From the NCBI GenBank assembly GCA_029975435.1, contig JARKPC010000120.1, forward strand, positions 1-38,203: DNA of 38,203 bases. Direction: 5' to 3'. Both the position numbers and the translations under genes were made by a program. The notes under the pieces were generated by a model. The model worked only from the letters and a program-made list of their open reading frames with translations. It did not search any database and was not told where the DNA came from. Numbering within the stretch: position 1 is the stretch's first letter; each line of letters begins with the position of its first letter. Of the stretch, positions 25,864-34,196 are shown in pieces. The DNA comes from Propionivibrio sp. Its GTDB lineage: Bacteria > Pseudomonadota > Gammaproteobacteria > Burkholderiales > Rhodocyclaceae.

Positions 25864-27441
25864 TCAATCGACGAATCGGCCCTTCAGGGCAAACAGCCCC
25901 TGCGGACGCTTCTGGATGAAGATGATGATGAACACCAGCACGACGATCTTGGCAATCACCGCGCCGGCCCAGCCTTCGAGCAGCTTGGCGAATACGCCCA
26001 GGCCGAGCGCCGCCCACACCGCGCCGGCAAGCTGCCCGACGCCGCCGAGCACGACGACCATGACGGCATCGACGATGTAACCCTGGCCCATGTCCGGCCC
26101 GACGTTGGAGATCTGCGACAGGGCGAGTCCCCCGAGCCCGGCAATCCCCGCCCCGAGCGCGAAGGCCAGCGTATCGATGCGCGACGTTGGCACGCCCACG
26201 CAGCCGGCCATGGCGCGGTTCTGCGTCACGGCGCGCACGAACATGCCCAGCCGCGTGCGGTTCATCAGCACCCACATCAGCGCCAGCACGAACAGCGCGA
26301 AGCCGATGATGATGATGCGGTTCCACGGCAGCAGCAGATTGGGCATCAGCTCGATGCCGCCGGACATCCACGACGGGTTGGCGACTTCCACGTTCTGCGC
26401 GCCGAACAGCACGCGCGCCGCCTGGATCAGGATCAGCGACAGCCCCCACGTGGCGAGCAGCGTCTCCAGCGTGCGCCCGTACAGCCAGCGGATCACCGTG
26501 CGCTCCATGACCACGCCGACCAGCGCGGCGCCGAAGAACGCCAGCGGAATTGCCGCCGGCAGATACCAGTCGATGGCGTCGGGCAAATACGCGCGGAACA
26601 GGCTCTGCGTGGCGTAGGCCGAATACGCGCCGATCATCAGCAGCTCGCCGTGCGCCATGTTGATGATGCCCATCACGCCGTAGGTGATGGCGAGGCCCAG
26701 CGCGCCGAGCAGCAGGATGCTGCCGAGCGACAGGCCGGAAAAGACGCGGCCGAGGTTCTCGGTCATCGACAGCCGGCCGTCGATCGACTTCACCGCCGAG
26801 ATCGCCGCGTAGCGCACCTTCGAGTCCGCTTCGCCGGCCTTTTCCGTGAGCGGCTGCAGCAGGCTCTTGACCGACGGCGACGACGAGCCGGACAGCGCGC
26901 GCACGGCGGCGAGGCGCGCCGCCGGGTCGGCGTTCGCCAGGTTCGCCTGCGCGTGCGAGAGCGTCAGCAGCGCCTTGATCTTCGCATCGGTTTCCTTCTC
27001 CAGCGCCTTCGCCAGCAACGGCGACATCTCCGCGCTCACCTTGCTTTGCAGTTTTTGCGCCGAATCCAGGCGCACCGCCGGGTCGGCGTCGAACAACTTC
27101 AACGCCGCCAGCGCGTTGGCCAGTTCGCCGCGGATGCGGTTGTTGACGGTGATCGATTCGGGGTTCTCCGGCGCCTTCACCGGCGCGCCGGTCGCCGCGT
27201 CGAATGCCTTGTCGCCGTCGACGATCAACACCTTGCCGCCGGCCAGCGCCAGCGCATCGTCGGCCATCGCCTGCAGGATGCGCACCGTGTCCGGGTCGCC
27301 CGTCTGCGTCAGCTTCTGGATCGCCGCCACCTTCACGCTCGAATCGTCGTCCGCCAACTGCCGTACCAGCGCAGGATCGGGCGCCGCCCGCGCGGTCAGG
27401 GCGCAGGCAAGCAGCAGCAGGGCAAGCAGTGACTTGAACAT
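25864..27441 (-). CDS. urtB: Urea ABC transporter permease UrtB
   Basis: The 525-residue protein begins with a signal peptide (1-19). A ~210-residue periplasmic alpha-helical region with HEAT-like repeats follows (ADDDSSVKVAAIQKLTQTGD, ADPAARLAAVRALSGSS). The LivH-type permease domain is at ~230-525 (AITYGVMGIINMAHGELLMI, FVRAVTQNRAMAGCVGVPTS, GPDMGQGYIVDAVMVVVLGG). The N-terminal extension is the usual UrtB feature that separates it from LivH. It is first of urtBCDE here. urtA, normally adjacent, lies 10 kb away, so this gene needs its own promoter; I saw no convincing one. Confidence 0.95.
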   Translation of the reverse strand: MFKSLLALLLLACALTARAAPDPALVRQLADDDSSVKVAAIQKLTQTGDPDTVRILQAMADDALALAGGKVLIVDGDKAFDAATGAPVKAPENPESITVNNRIRGELANALAALKLFDADPAVRLDSAQKLQSKVSAEMSPLLAKALEKETDAKIKALLTLSHAQANLANADPAARLAAVRALSGSSSPSVKSLLQPLTEKAGEADSKVRYAAISAVKSIDGRLSMTENLGRVFSGLSLGSILLLGALGLAITYGVMGIINMAHGELLMIGAYSAYATQSLFRAYLPDAIDWYLPAAIPLAFFGAALVGVVMERTVIRWLYGRTLETLLATWGLSLILIQAARVLFGAQNVEVANPSWMSGGIELMPNLLLPWNRIIIIGFALFVLALMWVLMNRTRLGMFVRAVTQNRAMAGCVGVPTSRIDTLAFALGAGIAGLGGLALSQISNVGPDMGQGYIVDAVMVVVLGGVGQLAGAVWAALGLGVFAKLLEGWAGAVIAKIVVLVFIIIFIQKRPQGLFALKGRFVD

Positions 27442-27976
27442 GGACGGTTCCGTAGGCGTTGTCGGCTCTTGGGTCGGAGCTTACGGGCCGGTTCGATTGG
27501 CGGGAATACGACAAATTGCGTAGAGGTAAGGCTTGCAAGTGCCCGGGTTTTCTCCTCCCCTGACAAGGGGAGGCCGGGAGGGGTTAAAACGAGCGCCTCC
27601 GGTGATAGCGAGAGTCCGAAGCGCCGCCCGGTCGCCCATCGCTTCGCGCCTGCGTAGTCGGCTGGCTGTGCAAAGCCAGCCGTGGACGGCCGGGAGGAGT
27701 TCAGGCCAATCCCCTCCAGTAATAGCGAGAGTCGGAAGCGCGGCCCATGTCGCCCGATTGCTTGGCGATTGCGTGAGCTTGCTGGCAGAATGCGGTGGTC
27801 TTCTCAACTTCAGGCCACGCCGGTTTTAGGACGTACTAACTCCGGATATGTCAATGAAAAACAAGAAGTTTTTCCGGAAGGTGGATGTAATGGGCGGCCG
27901 AAAGGACGGAGAGCTTTGCGTCGCGATGGAAGACTCTCCGTCTATTCGGCATGCCACTTAATATTAGGCATCTATC
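27442..27976. other. Repeat-rich gap between urtB and the HEPN-like gene
   Basis: No gene supported in 535 bp. It holds a single half of the palindromic repeat (27552-27589, CTCCCCTGACAAGGGGAG..GGGGTTAAAA). There are two direct copies of a 28-bp word, CTCC-GT-ATAGCGAGAGTC-GAAGCGC (27597-27624 and 27714-27741). Between them is a perfect 8-bp-stem hairpin (CGGCTGGC / GCCAGCCG, 27659-27682). From ~27830 rightward the composition becomes AT-richer, marking the edge of the next gene's foreign-looking segment. Confidence 0.7.
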
Positions 27977-28960
27977 ATGGTCGCGACGGTCAACATTGCT
28001 GAACTATCCAAGGTTCCATTCATCGACCTAGACAATCTTCATGGTCGGACCATATCAACGTTGTCGTTCTTCGTCGAAGGGGAGTGGCATCTTTGGGTTC
28101 CTACGGACCAGGGTCTTATCAAACTTAAGGCGTGGCCTGCTGAAGGGTGCTACTTCGGCCAAGAGGCGGAGCATCCGATGGATGCTTACCTTGAGTTCTT
28201 CAATTTCATCGCCCAACGCTGTTCCTGGCCTACCGTAATTCGTCCGTTCATGAGCCTACAGCAGGACTACCTCAATCTCTGCGCTACGATTAAGAAGTTC
28301 GACATATTGTTTGAGCAATCGACGAACCTAAAGACAGCTGCATCTCGCCTCGTAGTAACGGAATTGGAGTATCTCTTTTCCCTTTGCCGTAGCGTCTTCG
28401 ATCTGCTTCAAGAAATAGTTGCGGCCCAATGGCAGACAGTAACGCTACATGACCAAACCATTAAGAAGAAACAATTGCCGAAGGCATTCTCAGACGTCGT
28501 ACTGAATGCTGGCGCTTTGCGCTCCGAGGAAGAACTGATTCATCGCTTTCATATACCTCAACCTCTTGCTGCCTTTTATGTCCGCTCTGGGCCGTTCTTC
28601 GAAGTACTCCGCAACTTTCGTGATCGTTTTGTTCACGGAGGCAACACACCCGAGCACGTTTTCGTCACCGAAAGAGGGTTTGCGGTTCAACGCTGCACCG
28701 ATCCCTTCTGCACATTCAACGTTTGGAATCTAGAGCACATGCTTCCCAATGATCTCTGCTCCTTACGGCCAGTCATCGGTCACATTGTTGTCAAGACTTT
28801 GGAGGCTTGTGAGGATTATGCGACTACGATTCAGTCAATTATTCAATATCCGGCCCCAATAGCTCCCAATCTACATTTTCTTATCCGGGGCCATTTCAAC
28901 GATGTACTAAACCAATGTTCAACAGCCTTGGAGAAGTGCCTATGGTGGAAAGATGCCTAA
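27977..28960 (+). CDS. Hypothetical protein with a HEPN-like R-x4-H motif; atypical composition
   Basis: A 327-residue, mostly helical protein that I cannot name. The N-terminal ~90 residues look beta-rich (TISTLSFFVEGEWHLWVPTD). Residues ~95-325 are long helices with FEVLRNFRDRFVHGGNTPEH around residue 215. RDRFVH fits the R-x4-H motif of HEPN ribonucleases, which occur in toxin and antiviral systems; many non-catalytic helical proteins share a similar 'RN..VHG' motif. Composition is clearly less GC-rich than the flanking genes and codon use differs, which suggests transfer. The start at ATG 27977 has only a weak ribosome-binding site. It is a lone gene on the plus strand. Confidence 0.6.
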   Translation: MVATVNIAELSKVPFIDLDNLHGRTISTLSFFVEGEWHLWVPTDQGLIKLKAWPAEGCYFGQEAEHPMDAYLEFFNFIAQRCSWPTVIRPFMSLQQDYLNLCATIKKFDILFEQSTNLKTAASRLVVTELEYLFSLCRSVFDLLQEIVAAQWQTVTLHDQTIKKKQLPKAFSDVVLNAGALRSEEELIHRFHIPQPLAAFYVRSGPFFEVLRNFRDRFVHGGNTPEHVFVTERGFAVQRCTDPFCTFNVWNLEHMLPNDLCSLRPVIGHIVVKTLEACEDYATTIQSIIQYPAPIAPNLHFLIRGHFNDVLNQCSTALEKCLWWKDA

Positions 28961-29218
28961 CAGGCTGTTGAAATTCGACCAGTGCAAGACTATTCATGAC
29001 GATTGCAGCAACAGCCATCGCCCCAACTTATTGATTTATTGAATCAAAGGGGCCTGGCTCGATTTTTCCGCGATTTTTCCGCAAGCTTCCAGCGTTTCCT
29101 CGAGCTTTGCGCCGGGTGTACCGGCCGATTGCTCAATCTCGCCAACCAACGATATAGGGGGCAGAGCGATTTGTTTCGAGGGGCGCCACAGCCCACACCC
29201 ATGACGTAAGGGTACTCA
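28961..29218. other. Short gap; no gene supported
   Basis: About 258 bp. It starts with CAGGCTGTTGAAATTCG, a phrase often seen next to insertion-sequence scars, but no inverted repeat or transposase is present. A 68-codon plus-strand frame (29003-29209) has no ribosome-binding site or recognisable motif. Confidence 0.45.
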
Positions 29219-29560
29219 ATGCAACCGATCGACCGTTCATCTGCCGAGCACTATCTCTGGGGCGACGTCTGCGATGGCTGGCACCTCGTCAAACGACCGG
29301 AGATGTCAGTCATCGCCGAACGGGTTCCTGCGGGGGCGAAGGAGAAGCGCCACGTTCATTCGATGGCGCGGCAGTTCTTTTTCATCCTGAGCGGTTCGGC
29401 GGTGATTGAGATCGACGGGGAGCGCGTCAGCCTAGCTGCCGGGCAAGGGGTCGAAGTTCCGCCCGGGGCTCCCCACCAGTTCATGAATGAGTCGCAGGAG
29501 GAGGTTAGCTTTCTGGTGGTTTCCCACCCCAGCACCCGGGGTGATCGCGTCGACCTTTGA
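29219..29560 (+). CDS. Cupin-domain protein
   Basis: A 113-residue protein of the single-cupin type: VPAGAKEKRHVHSMARQFFF carries motif 1 (H-x-H and later E/Q), and GQGVEVPPGAPHQFMNESQE carries motif 2 (P-x2-H). Metal ligands H45, H47 and H85 (approximate) are present, so it may bind a divalent metal. Small cupins serve as isomerases, dioxygenases or ligand-binding proteins; nothing here fixes the role. It is directly upstream of the FAH-family gene (117 bp) and may be co-transcribed with it. Confidence 0.85.
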   Translation: MQPIDRSSAEHYLWGDVCDGWHLVKRPEMSVIAERVPAGAKEKRHVHSMARQFFFILSGSAVIEIDGERVSLAAGQGVEVPPGAPHQFMNESQEEVSFLVVSHPSTRGDRVDL

Positions 29561-29676
29561 GGTTGCGGGCAAATCGGCGAGAACCGGACAGGTGGTCAGG
29601 CCTCTTCTATAATTTCGCTCGATGCGCAGTGCTCTTTTCGCTATCTGCGTGCCCGTCACCCACCAGGAAAACCACC

Positions 29677-30522
29677 ATGAAACTTGTGCGCTTTGGCCCG
29701 CCGGGCCAGGAAAAGCCGGGTCTTCTCGACGCCGCCGGAAACATTCGCGACGTCTCCGGACTGCTGGACGATTTTTCCCCAAGAACTCTATCGCCTGAGG
29801 CGCTGGACGTGCTGCGTGCGCTAGACCTCGAGCGTTTGCCGAAGATCGACGGCAGCCCGCGGCTGGGCGTGCCCTGGAGCGGCATGGGCAAGTACGTGGC
29901 GATCGGGCTAAATTACAGCGATCACGCCGCCGAGTCGGGCATGGCCATCCCGCAGGAACCGACGATGTTCACCAAATGGTTGATCTGCGTGTGCGGGCCG
30001 AACGACGATACGGTGATGCCGCAGGATGCGACCAAGCTGGACTGGGAGGTGGAACTGGGCATCGTGATTGGACGACGGGCGCGCAACGTGTCGCAGGCCG
30101 AAGCGCTGGACTATGTGGCTGGCTACTGTCTGGCCAACGACATCTCGGAGCGTTCCTATCAGCTCGACCGCAGTGGTGGGCAATGGAGCAAGGGCAAAGG
30201 CTTCGACACCTTCGGGCCGGTCGGTCCGTGGCTGGTGACGCGCGACGAAGTGCCCGATCCACAGAATCTCGACATGTGGCTTGACGTCAACGGTGTGCGC
30301 CGGCAGACCGGCAACACGTCGAAGATGATCTTTCCATGCGACTACCTGGTGAGCTATTGCAGTCGCGTGATGACGCTGGAGCCGGGCGATCTGATCATTA
30401 CCGGCACGCCGCCGGGCGTCGGTCTCGGCTGCAAGCCGCCGCAATTCCTTTCTATCGGCGATGTCGTCGAACTAGGTGTTGCAGGCTTGGGGCGGCAGCG
30501 GCAGCGGGTAGTAGCCGGGTGA
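29677..30522 (+). CDS. Fumarylacetoacetate-hydrolase-family enzyme
   Basis: A 281-residue protein starting MKLVRFGPPGQEKPGLLDAA. ATG 29677 has an AGGA box and matches the family; the longer frame to 29557 does not. The FAH fold shows YVAIGLNYSDHAAESGM, the metal-binding WEVELGIVIG (E124, E126), CLANDISERSYQ (D155) and LIITGTPPGVGLG. Members cleave or decarboxylate 2-oxo acids (acylpyruvases, 2-keto-4-pentenoate hydratase-like) and are often annotated 'ureidoglycolate lyase' without proof. Given allA nearby, a role in purine breakdown is possible but not shown. Confidence 0.9.
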   Translation: MKLVRFGPPGQEKPGLLDAAGNIRDVSGLLDDFSPRTLSPEALDVLRALDLERLPKIDGSPRLGVPWSGMGKYVAIGLNYSDHAAESGMAIPQEPTMFTKWLICVCGPNDDTVMPQDATKLDWEVELGIVIGRRARNVSQAEALDYVAGYCLANDISERSYQLDRSGGQWSKGKGFDTFGPVGPWLVTRDEVPDPQNLDMWLDVNGVRRQTGNTSKMIFPCDYLVSYCSRVMTLEPGDLIITGTPPGVGLGCKPPQFLSIGDVVELGVAGLGRQRQRVVAG

Positions 30523-30564
30523 CAAAGGTAAAAAAGGCTTAAGCGTCAGTGGGTTAAGTTGGGG

Positions 30565-30601
30565 TTGTGCAAATCGAAAGTTGAACTTTGGATTTGCACA
30601 A
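30565..30601. terminator. Long hairpin between convergent genes
   Basis: TTGTGCAAATC (30565-30575) pairs with GATTTGCACAA (30591-30601), and the inner AAAGT / ACTTT extends the stem. It lies between the convergent FAH and lrgB stops. No long T-run follows on either side, so it may be a bidirectional, partly rho-aided terminator or an mRNA-stabilising structure. Confidence 0.45.
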
Positions 30602-30622
30602 ACCGGTTCGAGAGGCAGGGGG

Positions 30623-31342
30623 TTACGCCAACAACCGGTACAGCACCGGCACCAACACCGCCGTCATCAGCGCGTTCAACCCCATCCCCAGCCCGGCGAA
30701 GGCGCCGGTCTGCTCGCTTTCCTGGAAGGCGCGGGCGGTGCCGATGCCGTGGCTGACGAGGCCCATGGCGAAGCCGCGCACGGCGGGTTCGCGGATGGCG
30801 AGGCGATCAAGCACCCAGGGCGCGCCGACGGCGCCGGTGATGCCGGTGAGGATGACCACCGCGGCGGTTAGCGAGGGGATGCCGCCGAGCTTTTCGACGA
30901 TGCCCATGGCCACCGGCGCGGTGGCGGATTTGGGCGCCAGCGAGAGCAGGCTCGACGGGCTGGCGCCGAGCGCCCAGCCGATGCCGACCGAAGCGGCGAT
31001 CGCCAGCAGCGAGCCGCTGGCCAGCGTGAGCAGCAGCGGCGTCAGCAGGCTGCGGATGCGGTCCTTCTGCTGGTAGAGCGGCACGGCCAGCGCGACGGTG
31101 GCCGGCGCGAGCAGGAAGTGGATCCACTGCCCGCCGGCGAAGTAGCGGGCGTACGGCGTGCCGGTGAAAGTCAGGAGCAGCGACAGCGTCAGGATGCTGA
31201 GCCCCACGGGGTTGGCCAGCGGGAAGCCGCGCATGCGCCGGGCGAGCAGGCCGGCGAGGTGGAAGACGCCGAGCGTCAGGGCCAGCCAGAAGACGGGCAG
31301 TGTCTGCAGGTGCGCCCAGAGACCGATGAGGCGTTCATTCAT
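30623..31342 (-). CDS. lrgB: LrgB/CidB-family membrane protein
   Basis: A 239-residue polytopic protein with about seven helices. Family segments are GGQWIHFLLAPATVALAVPLY (GPATVALA-like), SLAPKSATAPVAMGI (PKSVTTPIA-like) and RGFAMGLVSHGIGTARAFQ (G.ashGiGTA). LrgB partners with LrgA. Bacterial homologues affect murein hydrolase control and, in some species, pyruvate uptake; the plant homologue PLGG1 exchanges glycolate and glycerate. The gene overlaps lrgA by eight bases and lies downstream of allA, which releases glyoxylate, so a two-carbon acid substrate is a reasonable inference. Confidence 0.9.
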   Translation of the reverse strand: MNERLIGLWAHLQTLPVFWLALTLGVFHLAGLLARRMRGFPLANPVGLSILTLSLLLTFTGTPYARYFAGGQWIHFLLAPATVALAVPLYQQKDRIRSLLTPLLLTLASGSLLAIAASVGIGWALGASPSSLLSLAPKSATAPVAMGIVEKLGGIPSLTAAVVILTGITGAVGAPWVLDRLAIREPAVRGFAMGLVSHGIGTARAFQESEQTGAFAGLGMGLNALMTAVLVPVLYRLLA

Positions 31343-31691
31343 GGCCGGCCTCCTCGTTGTTGGAGAGCGCGCGCAGCAGCAGCCCAGTGAGTCCGACGCT
31401 GATCAGCGTGGCGAACAGCACCGAGCCGAGGATCGCCGGCCATTCGCGCTGCAGCCGTTCGAGGTGCAGGATGATGCCGACACCGGCCGGGACGAACAGC
31501 AGCGAGAGAAACTGCAGGATGCTGCTGGCGGCCTTGCCGAGGTTTTCGCCGGGCTCGCGCCCGCGCCACAGCAGCCAGGCGAGCAGCAGCGCCATGCCGA
31601 CGACGGCGCCGGGGAGCGGCAGGGCGAGGAGGTAGACGAGGGTTTCGCCGGCGAGCAGGAAGGCCAGCAATTGCAGGAATCCGGTCAGCAT
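31335..31691 (-). CDS. lrgA: LrgA/CidA-family membrane protein
   Basis: A 118-residue protein with four hydrophobic helices: LQLLAFLLAGETLVYLLALP, then PLPGAVVGMALLLAWLL (the PGsviGm motif), then FLSLLFVPAGVGIILHLE (the FVPagVGi motif) and a C-terminal helix. It is the small partner of LrgB, with which it overlaps. It follows allA on the same strand after 94 bp that contain part of a REP-like repeat. Confidence 0.9.
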   Translation of the reverse strand: MLTGFLQLLAFLLAGETLVYLLALPLPGAVVGMALLLAWLLWRGREPGENLGKAASSILQFLSLLFVPAGVGIILHLERLQREWPAILGSVLFATLISVGLTGLLLRALSNNEEAGHE

Positions 31692-31739
31692 GGGTGGTGG
31701 TCTTCTTCGGTGATGGGGGCCTGGGGGTGGGTTGTCGCG

Positions 31740-31772
31740 GGTTCTGGGTTCCGGCTTTCGCCGGGACGACGA
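31740..31772. repeat. REP-like repeat, second family, half copy
   Basis: GTTCTGGGTTCCGGCTTTCGCCGGGACGACG matches one half of the pairs at 18145 and 22162. It lies in the allA-lrgA gap; no facing copy was found. Confidence 0.65.
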
Positions 31773-31785
31773 GGGGTGCGAAGGC

Positions 31786-32301
31786 TCATGTCGCCTCGCC
31801 GGTCACGTCGGGCCCGACATGCAGCAACAGCGTCCGGTCGAGTGGACGTTCGTCGCAATTGCCGGCGGCATTGTCGCGGTCGATGACGAGGAAATCGCTC
31901 TCGCCGTGCAGGGCGAGCAGCGGGTGGTGCCAGACACCCGCCGCGATATTGATGCCCTGCTTCCCTTGCGCGAGGAAGGCGCGAATCTGCGCGGGGTCGA
32001 TGTGTTCGCCTTTCGGCGCGACGACGACGAGGAACGGTTGTCCGGCCAGCGGCATGAAGGCTTGCGAGGCCTTCGGGTGGCGTTCGAGCATGGTGATGGC
32101 GAGCGGCAGGCGCCTGGGCTGGGCGCGGAAGATGCTGACGATCAGCCGGCCGCCTTCGCCGGGGTCGAGGCGGGCGAGGTCGTGGAAGCGTTGCGAGGTG
32201 CCGGCGTTGATCGGGAACGAGAGGTGATCGGCGGCGGCTTCGATGACGTCGCCGAACGGGGCGAAGGCGTCGCGGGTCAGCGGTTCGATGGCGAGCTGCA
32301 T
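31786..32301 (-). CDS. allA: Ureidoglycolate lyase (AllA)
   Basis: A 171-residue protein starting MQLAIEPLTRDAFAPFGDVI, with INAGTSQRFHDLA, IFRAQPRRLPLAITMLERHP, FLVVVAPKG and GVWHHPLLAL, all conserved in AllA. It splits (S)-ureidoglycolate into glyoxylate and urea. The start at ATG 32301 shares one base with the allantoicase stop (TGATG), so the two are coupled. Its urea product is the substrate of the nearby urease. Confidence 0.95.
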   Translation of the reverse strand: MQLAIEPLTRDAFAPFGDVIEAAADHLSFPINAGTSQRFHDLARLDPGEGGRLIVSIFRAQPRRLPLAITMLERHPKASQAFMPLAGQPFLVVVAPKGEHIDPAQIRAFLAQGKQGINIAAGVWHHPLLALHGESDFLVIDRDNAAGNCDERPLDRTLLLHVGPDVTGEAT

Positions 32302-33305
32302 CAGATCGCCTCTCCTGCCGGCAGGCCCCACAGGCGCAGGCGCGAGACGCCGCCGTCCGGATGCAGGTTGAAGCGGATGTGGCTGACCGGCGCGGCGCCG
32401 TCGACGGCGAAGCTGTGCACGCTGTCCGCCACGAGCCGGCTTTCTTCCAGCAGCGTCGGCCAGAACTGCGACTGGGCGGGCATCGCCGCCTCGTCGAGGT
32501 CGGGAACCCAGGCGCCCTGCAGCGAGCAGCGGTCGGGGAAGTTGCCCTTGAAGTGCGCGGTGTCGACCTCGATGCGACGGATCGTTCCGGGAACGCCGAG
32601 GGCGATCAGGCACCAGTCGTGCCCCGGCTCGCGCCGGCGGCGCGTTTCCCAGCCGTCGCCCATGTTGATGCCGCGGCCGGGCAGCAGCAGGTTGGCGGCG
32701 GCCCCGAAGTGCGCGTCGTTCCAGGCGAAGGCGCGTCCGCCGTGGCGGGTGGCGGCGAGGTCGATGAGGCCGTCCGGGCCGGTTTCAATCGTCTGCGGCG
32801 CTGGGCGGCCATAGACGCGCAAGCGGGCGAGTCCGCCGTCGGGGAAGATGTTGACGCGGATGTGCGAATAGACGGTGTCGCCGGCGAGCGCTTCGACCAG
32901 GTGATGGCGGTTGCCCTGCAGTGGCAGCGTCGGCGTCAGCGCGCGCCAGTCGTTGCCCTGCGGATCGCGGCCCGCCGGGCAGCCTTCGATGCTGGCGGCG
33001 GGCGGGTAGTTGCCGGTGAAGAAGCTGGTGTCGAGATCGAAGCCGGCGATGGTGCCGGCGCAGCCGAGCCTGATGATGCACCAGTCATGGCCGGCGACGC
33101 GCTTGCGGCGGCTCTCCCAGCCGTCCATCCACTTGCCGTTGTCGTCGTACTTGCCGGGGATGAAGCACGCCGGCTCGGGGTTGAGCATGCGCGCCATCGG
33201 GGCGAAGAAGTCGTCGGAACAGGCGAGCGCCTCGGCACCGAGGCGGGGGTCGGCGAGGTTGATGGAACGGGTGGCCCAGGGGGGGAGGGGGGTGTTGGAT
33301 GTCAT
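32301..33305 (-). CDS. alc: Allantoicase (allantoate amidinohydrolase, EC 3.5.3.4)
   Basis: A 334-residue protein made of two homologous halves. The first has GWESRRKRVAGHDWCIIRLG and DLDTSFFTGNYPP; the second has GWETRRRREPGHDWCLIALG and EVDTAHFKGNFPD. This internal repeat is the allantoicase hallmark. It converts allantoate to ureidoglycolate and urea. ATG 33305 (MTSNTPLPPW) fits the family although its ribosome-binding site is weak; the upstream ATG at 33386 is repeat-encoded. A paired palindromic repeat lies between it and the upstream ATPase gene. Confidence 0.95.
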   Translation of the reverse strand: MTSNTPLPPWATRSINLADPRLGAEALACSDDFFAPMARMLNPEPACFIPGKYDDNGKWMDGWESRRKRVAGHDWCIIRLGCAGTIAGFDLDTSFFTGNYPPAASIEGCPAGRDPQGNDWRALTPTLPLQGNRHHLVEALAGDTVYSHIRVNIFPDGGLARLRVYGRPAPQTIETGPDGLIDLAATRHGGRAFAWNDAHFGAAANLLLPGRGINMGDGWETRRRREPGHDWCLIALGVPGTIRRIEVDTAHFKGNFPDRCSLQGAWVPDLDEAAMPAQSQFWPTLLEESRLVADSVHSFAVDGAAPVSHIRFNLHPDGGVSRLRLWGLPAGEAI

Positions 33306-33343
33306 TTTGTGGACTCTGGAGTCGATATTTATTCTGTTGCGGG

Positions 33344-33447
33344 TGTTAACCCCTCCCAACCTCCCCTTGTCAGGGGAGGAGACCACCGAGCGGTCGAATC
33401 GCCCGTCAGCGGGCCCCCCCCTGACAAGGGGGGCTGGGGGGGTTAAG
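33344..33447. repeat. Paired C-rich/G-rich palindromic repeat, locus 5
   Basis: GTTAACCCCTCCCAACC..CCCCTTGTCAGGGG faces CCCCCCTGACAAGGGGGG..GGGGGGTTAAG. It fills the gap between the ABC ATPase and allantoicase genes. Confidence 0.85.
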
Positions 33448-33458
33448 GAGGTTGATGG

Positions 33459-34196
33459 TCAATTCAGCGACCCGATAAAACTCGCGAACTCCGGCGTTTC
33501 CGGCCTGGCAAACATCGCCTGCGGGTCGCCGGATTCGTGAATCTTACCCTCGTGCATGAACACCAGCTTGTCGCTGACTTCACGCGCGAAGCGCATTTCG
33601 TGCGTGACCATGATCAGCGTCATGCCTTCGCTGGCGAGCTGGCGCACGACGCCGAGGACCTCGTTGACCAACTCCGGATCGAGCGCGGAAGTGATCTCGT
33701 CGCACAGCAGGACTTTCGGCGACATGGCCAGCGCGCGGGCGATGGCGACGCGCTGCTGCTGGCCGCCGGAAAGTTGATCGGGGAAGGCGTCGAACTTTTC
33801 GGCGAGGCCGACGCGTTCCAGCATGCGCCGGGCGATGTCCTCGGTTTCGTTCTTCGCCGTGCCTTTGACCACCTGCGGCGCGAGCATCACGTTCTGGCCG
33901 GCGGAGAGGTGCGGGAACAGGTTGAACTGCTGGAAGACCATGCCGACCTTGAGGCGCAGCGCGCGCAAGGACGCCGCGTCGGCACAGTCGACTTCCAGCT
34001 TTGCGCCGTCGACTTCGATGATCCCGTCGTCGATGCTTTCCAGCCCGTTGAGCGTGCGCAGCAGTGTACTCTTGCCCGAGCCGCTGCGGCCGACGATGGT
34101 GACGACTTCGCCTTCCTCGACGTCGAGCTTGATGCCGCGCAGGACGTGATTCTTGCCGAAGAACTTGTGCAGGCGATTGGTGCTAACGAGCGGCAT
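33459..34196 (-). CDS. Polar amino-acid-type ABC transporter ATPase
   Basis: A 245-residue ATPase of the GlnQ/HisP type: Walker A TIVGRSGSGKSTLLRTLNGL, Q-loop MVFQQFNLFPHLS, signature QLSGGQQQRVAIARAL, Walker B VLLCDEITSALDPE and switch MTLIMVTHEMRFA. It energises the permease pair encoded just upstream and overlaps the second permease gene by 14 bases. Being followed by allantoicase suggests that the imported ligand may be allantoate or a related ureido compound, not a standard amino acid (inference). Confidence 0.93.
   Translation of the reverse strand: MPLVSTNRLHKFFGKNHVLRGIKLDVEEGEVVTIVGRSGSGKSTLLRTLNGLESIDDGIIEVDGAKLEVDCADAASLRALRLKVGMVFQQFNLFPHLSAGQNVMLAPQVVKGTAKNETEDIARRMLERVGLAEKFDAFPDQLSGGQQQRVAIARALAMSPKVLLCDEITSALDPELVNEVLGVVRQLASEGMTLIMVTHEMRFAREVSDKLVFMHEGKIHESGDPQAMFARPETPEFASFIGSLN

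Noticed and set aside
25532..27538. 668-codon minus-strand frame overlapping urtB
   Set aside because: Alternative frame of urtB; extremely Arg/Ala/Gly-rich, with its C-terminus made of repeat sequence. urtB matches its family end to end.
29003..29209. 68-codon plus-strand frame
   Set aside because: No ribosome-binding site and no recognisable motif; lies in a scar-like gap.
32361..33446. 361-codon plus-strand frame
   Set aside because: Antisense to allantoicase and allA boundary; Ala/Val/Gly/Asp shadow composition and no motif.
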